Positions 58,377-64,000 of a stretch of 64,000 nt of DNA are shown piece after piece. The position numbers and the translations under genes were made by a program. Source of the DNA: Agapanthus africanus (Eukaryota; Streptophyta; Magnoliopsida; Asparagales; Amaryllidaceae); assembly GCA_030015575.1 (NCBI GenBank), contig JASDDO010000016.1, forward strand, positions 103,683,241 to 103,747,240, written 5' to 3'. The stretch's first letter is position 1. Each line of letters opens with the position of its first letter. The notes beneath the pieces are model-generated. The model was given only the letters and a program-made list of their open reading frames with translations. It searched no databases and was not told the DNA's origin.

Positions 58377-61300
58377 TGTCACGACCCGAAAGAGCACGTG
58401 ACTGGCCCTTGAACCATATGAAGTTTATAGGACTCCATCTGATCCAAGTAAGCCAAAAGCCCAGCAATCTAAAACCATTTGAAGAGTAAATAAGGAAAAC
58501 TGGTTTTTAGAAGTAAAGAAATCGTGTTTCAAAAATCCAAGTTTTTAAATAACTAAGCCGAATATGTATTTTAAAAAAATGTGTAACTTTTTCTGAAAAT
58601 TTCGGCAGAGTTTCCTTTGTAAAAACTGGCCCCGAACGGGGTACAACAAGAATAATATATATAACATGATAAAAGGCATCCCCAAGCGGGAGTTAGCTCT
58701 TCGTCAATCGACGGTCACAACCACGCAAGCAATAAAAATATACAACGCCAAAGGGCGAGGATCAAATCCAAAAAGAACTCAAAACAGCCAGAAAACCGTA
58801 ATACTACAAGCGCGACTCTAAGGTCGAAATAATACAACACTGTTTTCTAAGTCCGAAACAATATACAAGTTTTGGTTGATGGAATGACTAGATACAATAA
58901 TAATACATGAACAATGGCGGATCTGATACAAAGAACCCACCTATCCAAGCAAGTCACCCAAGGAAGCAGTGTGCCAGAAATGCCGCTATGGAATCTGTAC
59001 GGCAAGCCTGCAAGAACTGGGGCACAACGGGGGGTGAGTTGCCAACTCGTGAATAGAAAATATCTACAAGCAGGAATCGAATGCATGACCTATCCTAGGT
59101 CAATACGATCAGATATAAATAAACCTCAATATGAATAAAGCTGAAGCATGCTAAACTGGCAATGTAATCTCTATACATGAGTGTAGTACCCAGTGCTCGT
59201 GCTAGTGCCTCAGGTAATAGCATGTCAAGAATATGAGGCATGATCAATGTAATCAAATCTGTACACACGTGGATCCCGTCCACTCGTCACCCACTGACTA
59301 TAACCATCATGCAAGTAAATATCATAAAACCTGTGCATGGAAATATGAGGATATAATCCACCAGTGTCCCTCGCGACACGTCAAAATCATGGAACCGGAG
59401 TGCCCAGCATCGGCACTCGAAAACATCATGAAAACTGTGCCCAGCATCGGCACGTAAATCCTCATATATCGGGCTCCGTCAGTCCGGATCGGCCCTCGGG
59501 CTCTGTCTGCGGTGACGGCCCTCGGCCCCGGAAGTACGCTCAAATCCATCTATCGACTCTGGTCAGTATCCTCCGGATAACCGCCAGGTCCAACCAATCA
59601 CCGGTAGGTACTCGCCCGCCTCCAGGCTCAATCGGCAAAGCTCATCGATCATCTTGCCGAGGGGAACCATACCGGGTCCACCATGTACCCGCAATCGGCT
59701 CGTCTACTCCTCGATTCGGGTTTCACATGTCGCTCTCAGCACCGAGAAAACACATGGTGGACGCACTGAAATATCATATCAAGGGTAACCGGGTTTTTAA
59801 AGCAATGACATATTCTCTTTTGAAGCACCCTCGGTTCCCAAATCCAGAAATATCATAGAAACAACATATCTCAATGCGTATAATCAAAAGCACGAAGTAT
59901 GCGACATGTAAAGGAAGGTATGCACATCATCATGTCATGCAAGGATCATATCCTGAATGCAACAGTAAAGAATCTACACCAATCTGTACAAGTCATGCAG
60001 GGGTGCCATTTGAAATAAGACGAATCAGGGCTTTTGGAAAAACAAGGGCTACGGTGTTTTAAGAAAAGATACATCATTTGAAAATATCCGTAGGGCCCTT
60101 CTGCCTATCTTTAAAATATCCCCGATTCGTTAGTTTGAAATAGGTATGACTCGGTCCAGTCTAACGTCTACTAAGTAATCTAGACAGGAGGGGTAAGGAA
60201 CCACCTAATCTGAGTCAATATATATAGATATGATAGTCGGTGATCCCGCCTCAATAACATATCGTAAGATATCCTCGAGTCATGAGTGCGGATCTATCAT
60301 CAATATCGGCTCGTACGGTAGATCGTCGTACAGCATCCCAATAGCTGGGTAGGGGTCAATATCACACTACCTCATCACATATCAGGTATCACCATCATCA
60401 GATCACATAATCTGGGGTACTACTCTAAGTCTAGTACAAATCGATACCATCTATAAAAATATGAATGCGGGTAAAGCACATGTCCAAAGGCCCGCTAAAA
60501 CTATTATATCGCACCTCGAAGACAAGCTATGTCACATCGCCGATCTCACGGCCTCACATCAAATGTCACCTCGAACCCACGTATCATCCTCAATACCCGT
60601 ATATAAACACATAGTCCCATACCCATGTGTAGATATACACCACCATATGTGCACAGATATATGAAAGAATGTATGCAAGTATGTGTGTATGTGTGAGTGT
60701 GGGTGCAACTACTATCCTAGGGTTTCGCACTACTCAACCAATACATCCTTAACACCAATATCCATTATTCCTATCAATAACCCTAAACAACACATAATAA
60801 ATATACGTGTGTATACGTATTCGTATACATCACCACGGACTGCGGGGGTGCTATACGCCATCCACCCGACTTCTCCCCGTAGATATAAATCTACTCACCT
60901 GGTCTTCGCTTTCTGAAATCGATGACGCCAAGCTCTTTCACCTCAGAATCCTTGCGAGGGTACCTAGAATAATAAACAGTCGTAATACGTATTAACATCA
61001 AGGCAGAAAACCGATACAGCGCACGGTGTGCTCATAGGTTGGAACCTATGGCCCAAACATGCAAATCTAACACTTAACCCCTGTTGTCGATGTATGAACA
61101 CCCGACAACCAAATACAAATCCAAATACCAAGAAAGTGCATTTAAAAATACGGAAAACATCGCCTAAAACACCCCAAAATGCCTCCAGATTTTCCCCAGA
61201 TGACCATTAGCCAAAACTATATATAGGAGGGGTCTAATCTAGTGCTAAATGAGCCCTGGAACAAAAATGGAACCATTCCCCTCTACTCTGGCCGCAAATT

Positions 61301-62340
61301 GCGGCCAGAATGATGAAATTGGCGGCCACGGTTTGGAGTTAGGGGCTCGGGTCTTGGTGGTAGCTTCCTAGGTGCCTGCACGACTCACTGTCAGCTCAAT
61401 TTTATTTTTGGTGCCCCCGGGTTGCTCCAGATTCCAGAACACCTTCACAGATCACACAAACCGACATGAAAAGTTCCATAATTCCGTATTTTTGGGTTTC
61501 AGGTTGTGCTAGGTCAGGGTCTTGGTCAATATAGGGTCTAAGGTTACCATTAGAGTGTAATTGCACAACCACATCTCAACTTTACCCTAACCCTCTCTAG
61601 TTTGTCCAAAGTGCACAAAATCACACGATATCGATATGAAACTTGAATTAAAGCCTAAGCACAAGAATTACAGCACTTAATGTGAAGGAAATACCTCAAT
61701 AGACCCTCATGAATCCTTAACAGCGCCAAAACACCATCTTTCTTGGTCCATCGCGTAGATCTTGGGCTTGTGGGAAATTTTCATGAAAGGAATGTGAGGT
61801 TTTGAGATTGTTTTTGAGATGAAGTGAGGGGATTTGTGGAGGGGAGAATGGGGGCAGTAGCAGCAGCAGCACTAAGGGGAAGAGGGGAGAGAAAAATGAG
61901 AGGAAGAGATGAAGGAGAAATGGCTAAGTCAACACACCCCTACCTACTCTTTCTCTCTCTCACCATGCTTCATAATCTATTCCATTTTCTATTTTCTTTT
62001 CTCTTCAAATTCCTTTCTCACAAGAATAGTAAGCCCAAAGTGAAACCAATGCAAGAAAAATGCAACACAAGTGTAGAAAAAGATATGTGCATGCTTTGCA
62101 CAAAATTGCCAAAAATCCGATTAGCGATTTTTAATCGCGATTAGCGCTAAATTAGCATATAAAAGATCATAAAAACTTAAAAATGGCATAATTCCAATAA
62201 ATACCCTATTTTAGAATTTTCCATAATTTTTCTCCATTTATTTGTATTTAATTATGCCGGAATATTAAAATATTCATTAAAAAAATATTAAATTGTAAAA
62301 ATTCCCGAAAATAATTTTTTATTATTTTGAAGACGTTACA
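58377..62340 (-). repeat. Gypsy 3' LTR G3, complete, 3.96 kb
   Basis: On the minus strand it starts TGTAACGTCTTCAAAATAAT at 62,340, next to a polypurine tract. It ends TCGGGTCGTGACA at 58,377. TG...CA ends are present. It is inserted in inverse orientation into the related LTR G2. It contains GGCCGCAAATTGCGGCC-type palindromes near 61,290, also present in G2 near 56,950. The many 60-160 codon open frames inside it show no family motif. Confidence 0.8.
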
Positions 62341-62353
62341 ATCTACCCCCCTT
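62341..62353 (-). other. Polypurine tract of G3
   Basis: The minus strand reads AAGGGGGGTAGAT, preceded by GGGGACCGAATTTCATT. This is the usual 3' border of Del/Tekay-like gypsy elements and fixes 58,377-62,340 as a 3' LTR. Confidence 0.8.
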
Positions 62354-64000
62354 AATGAAATTCGGTCCCCGAATTTAAATTTAAAACCTCCAAATGCTGA
62401 AATATTTCAATACAATTTCTAAGTCATCGGGGCTCCGAAATCATCTATACATAAAACATCATAGCGCAATGCATGCGCATGAGTAATGAGCAGATAACTC
62501 AAAATCGAAACTCCGTCAAGCATCCCGCAATCATCGGAGTCATGGTAAAGACACAACTGTCAAATCCAATACAAAATCAATATGATATAAATCAGAACTA
62601 TACATGTAGACCTCCAATCTATACATGTGAATAGCTGATGAAAATGCATGCCAAATCTTTTTAAGTCGCTGTGCGATGCGCCTAACACTGCACAGTGGCG
62701 GACGTTTTTCATAAGAAAATAACTATATATGTATATATATATATCCTTTGTTTAATAAGCACGTTCCGCCGTTTTGAAAACAATCAGAAGGGTTTTCCTT
62801 GTTTTTAAAACGTTTCGTGTCATATCGGACACGTAGGTATATACTGAGACTATAGCTCGCTTTTTGGAAATCCCTTCGATAACTATCAATGCATGCAAAA
62901 TATATCCAGGTACTGTCCACTGACTAGTCCTGCTCGGTATGAAAACAAATATCTAATATCATAAAAATGTACTGCTCCAAAAGGAATAAATCCCAAAAAT
63001 ACACATAACACCACTATGTGCGTCTGGTGCGCATGGAAATCCAAAATCCATATATGTGCCAAACAGGTGCACAAAACAACATCTAGGTGCAACGGGTGTG
63101 CACGAAGCATCTGTTATAGGCAACGTATGTGCATGACAGCCAAAAATCCGGTGCATCTGACATGCATGAAGAATCTCGATTTAGTGCATCGGGTGTGCAC
63201 CAAAATCGTATCTCAAAACATGCGCCCAACATGCGCGAAAATCCAAATCGGTGCATCCATCGTGCACGAATGAAAATCTAAACCTTCCGCACTCAACATG
63301 CACGGAATCACGAAATCCAATAGCAAACGCCGAACATGCGTAAGTCAAACCAAAAGCACGGAGTGCAAGAATCAATCATCAATATCAGGGTCAAAATCAA
63401 CGATATAATGCGGCTCAATCAAAATCAAGTGTATCGCGATGGAAAATCTCATAACCGTGTGCATCAGCGTGCACAAACCAAATCAAAACACTAGAAGTGC
63501 ATGAAAACTATGCTGGAAGCGTAAATCAAATCACCGGCATGTAATAGGTATGAAATCACCATCAATACCTCCAGAATAATAATGATGCGCCAGGTATAAA
63601 TGCCCAATAAGTGCAACCATGGTGCACGAAAACAGAAATCATAGAACTCAGTCATCGAAACCAAATCATGAAAACAGGACGCCAAAACACCGAAATCCAT
63701 AGTGATAGATACGTAATAGTCGAATCACAAAATCACAAATCATAAATACTGTCGTCGGTATATCCTCCCTCGAAGTCGAGAAGGTGCCGGTGCATCCAAT
63801 GCTAGTAGCGCAAGATCTCTACTTGCCTCTTGCTCGCGGCTGGCGTCCTCTGTCTCTGGTTCCTGATCTTTCCTGTGGATTACCAACCTCGCAATCCACC
63901 GGCTCATCGGCCCGGTCAGGAGCGCTGACAGGAACGATTCCGTTCTGGCACTTCTCTGGTCATCTCTCGGTCAATCCTCACGACCGCTCGTGAGGCAGCA
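62354..64000 (-). mobile_element. Internal DNA of G3 next to its 3' LTR, non-coding
   Basis: In a normal Del/Tekay element this position would hold the end of pol (integrase, chromodomain). Neither strand shows any such motif within 1.6 kb. Instead there is low-complexity DNA with repeated GTGCA/TGCAC hairpins (63,087-63,627). The element may therefore be non-autonomous or have a very long 3' untranslated region. It continues past the window. Confidence 0.5.
63087..63627. repeat. Series of GTGCA-loop-TGCAC hairpins
   Basis: Stem GTGCA/TGCAC with a 6-7 nt loop occurs at 63087-63103, 63184-63200, 63251-63267, 63459-63474 and 63611-63627. TGCAT/ATGCA occurs at 63152-63166, and GCGC/GCGC at 63222-63236. 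Loops differ (ACGGGTG, TCGGGTG, TCCATCG, TCAGCG, ACCATGG). The function is unknown. Confidence 0.65.

Noticed and set aside
59364..59858. 164-codon plus-strand frame in G3
   Set aside because: It lies inside an LTR, antisense to the element, with no motif and no counterpart kept in G2.
61824..62144. 106-codon frame with a purine-rich start
   Set aside because: It is the LTR leader-type purine tract read on the wrong strand. The same tract in G2 (near 56,300) does not keep the frame.

Overview
This is a flowering-plant nuclear DNA window. It holds two host genes in a roughly 11.5 kb core (17.2-28.9 kb). Almost everything else is nested LTR retrotransposons, tandem repeats and small non-autonomous elements. 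The plant assignment rests on GT-AG introns, a carotenoid-isomerase gene, a plant ABCG half-transporter, Ty1/copia and Ty3/gypsy (Athila-type and Del/Tekay-like) elements with plant primer-binding sites, and AT-rich intergenic DNA. The species cannot be told from the sequence. All comparisons were made by eye, with no alignment or database search.

Layout. 0-2.0 kb: four tandem-repeat blocks plus a run of hairpins. 2.0-3.9 kb: unassigned DNA and an LTR-like end on the minus strand. 3.9-6.0 kb: remnant of a Ty1/copia pol with its 3' LTR. 6.0-7.2 kb: no recognised feature. 7.2-16.7 kb: a complete but coding-dead copia-type element on the minus strand. 17.2-20.3 kb: the last six exons of CRTISO (plus strand). 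21.4-27.7 kb: a complete ten-exon ABCG22-like gene (minus strand, 751 aa), with a non-coding first exon near 28.8 kb. The two genes are tail to tail. 29-33.6 kb: intergenic DNA with a Harbinger-like MITE, a tRNA-derived SINE-like piece and palindromes. 33.6-49.6 kb: a copia element with a recognisable pol, cut inside integrase by a second complete coding-dead element (35,676-45,313) that has 2.1 kb LTRs and a clean 5-bp target duplication. 49.6-64 kb: a stack of insertions. A copia LTR is interrupted by a gypsy LTR (G1), that by an Athila-type element, its gag by a second gypsy LTR (G2), and that by an inverted relative with a 4 kb LTR (G3), which runs off the end.

The two coding-dead copia-type elements (one per strand) share the same scrambled pol, so they look like copies of one non-autonomous family moved by another element's machinery. 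The outer copia at 34-47 kb is related to them and still has most pol motifs. The most unusual signal is structural. Several repeat families carry series of short hairpins in which the loop (or core) is constant while the stem changes in a base-paired way. These occur in the leaders of the copia elements, in the first kilobase, in the gypsy LTR, and next to the gypsy 3' LTR. The copia LTRs also carry a chain of near-perfect inverted repeats whose layout is kept although their sequences differ between elements.

For the host genes, CRTISO acts in plastid carotenoid synthesis (prolycopene to all-trans lycopene). ABCG22 is an ABC half-transporter linked in Arabidopsis to stomatal water control. 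Nothing indicates joint regulation beyond their convergent placement.
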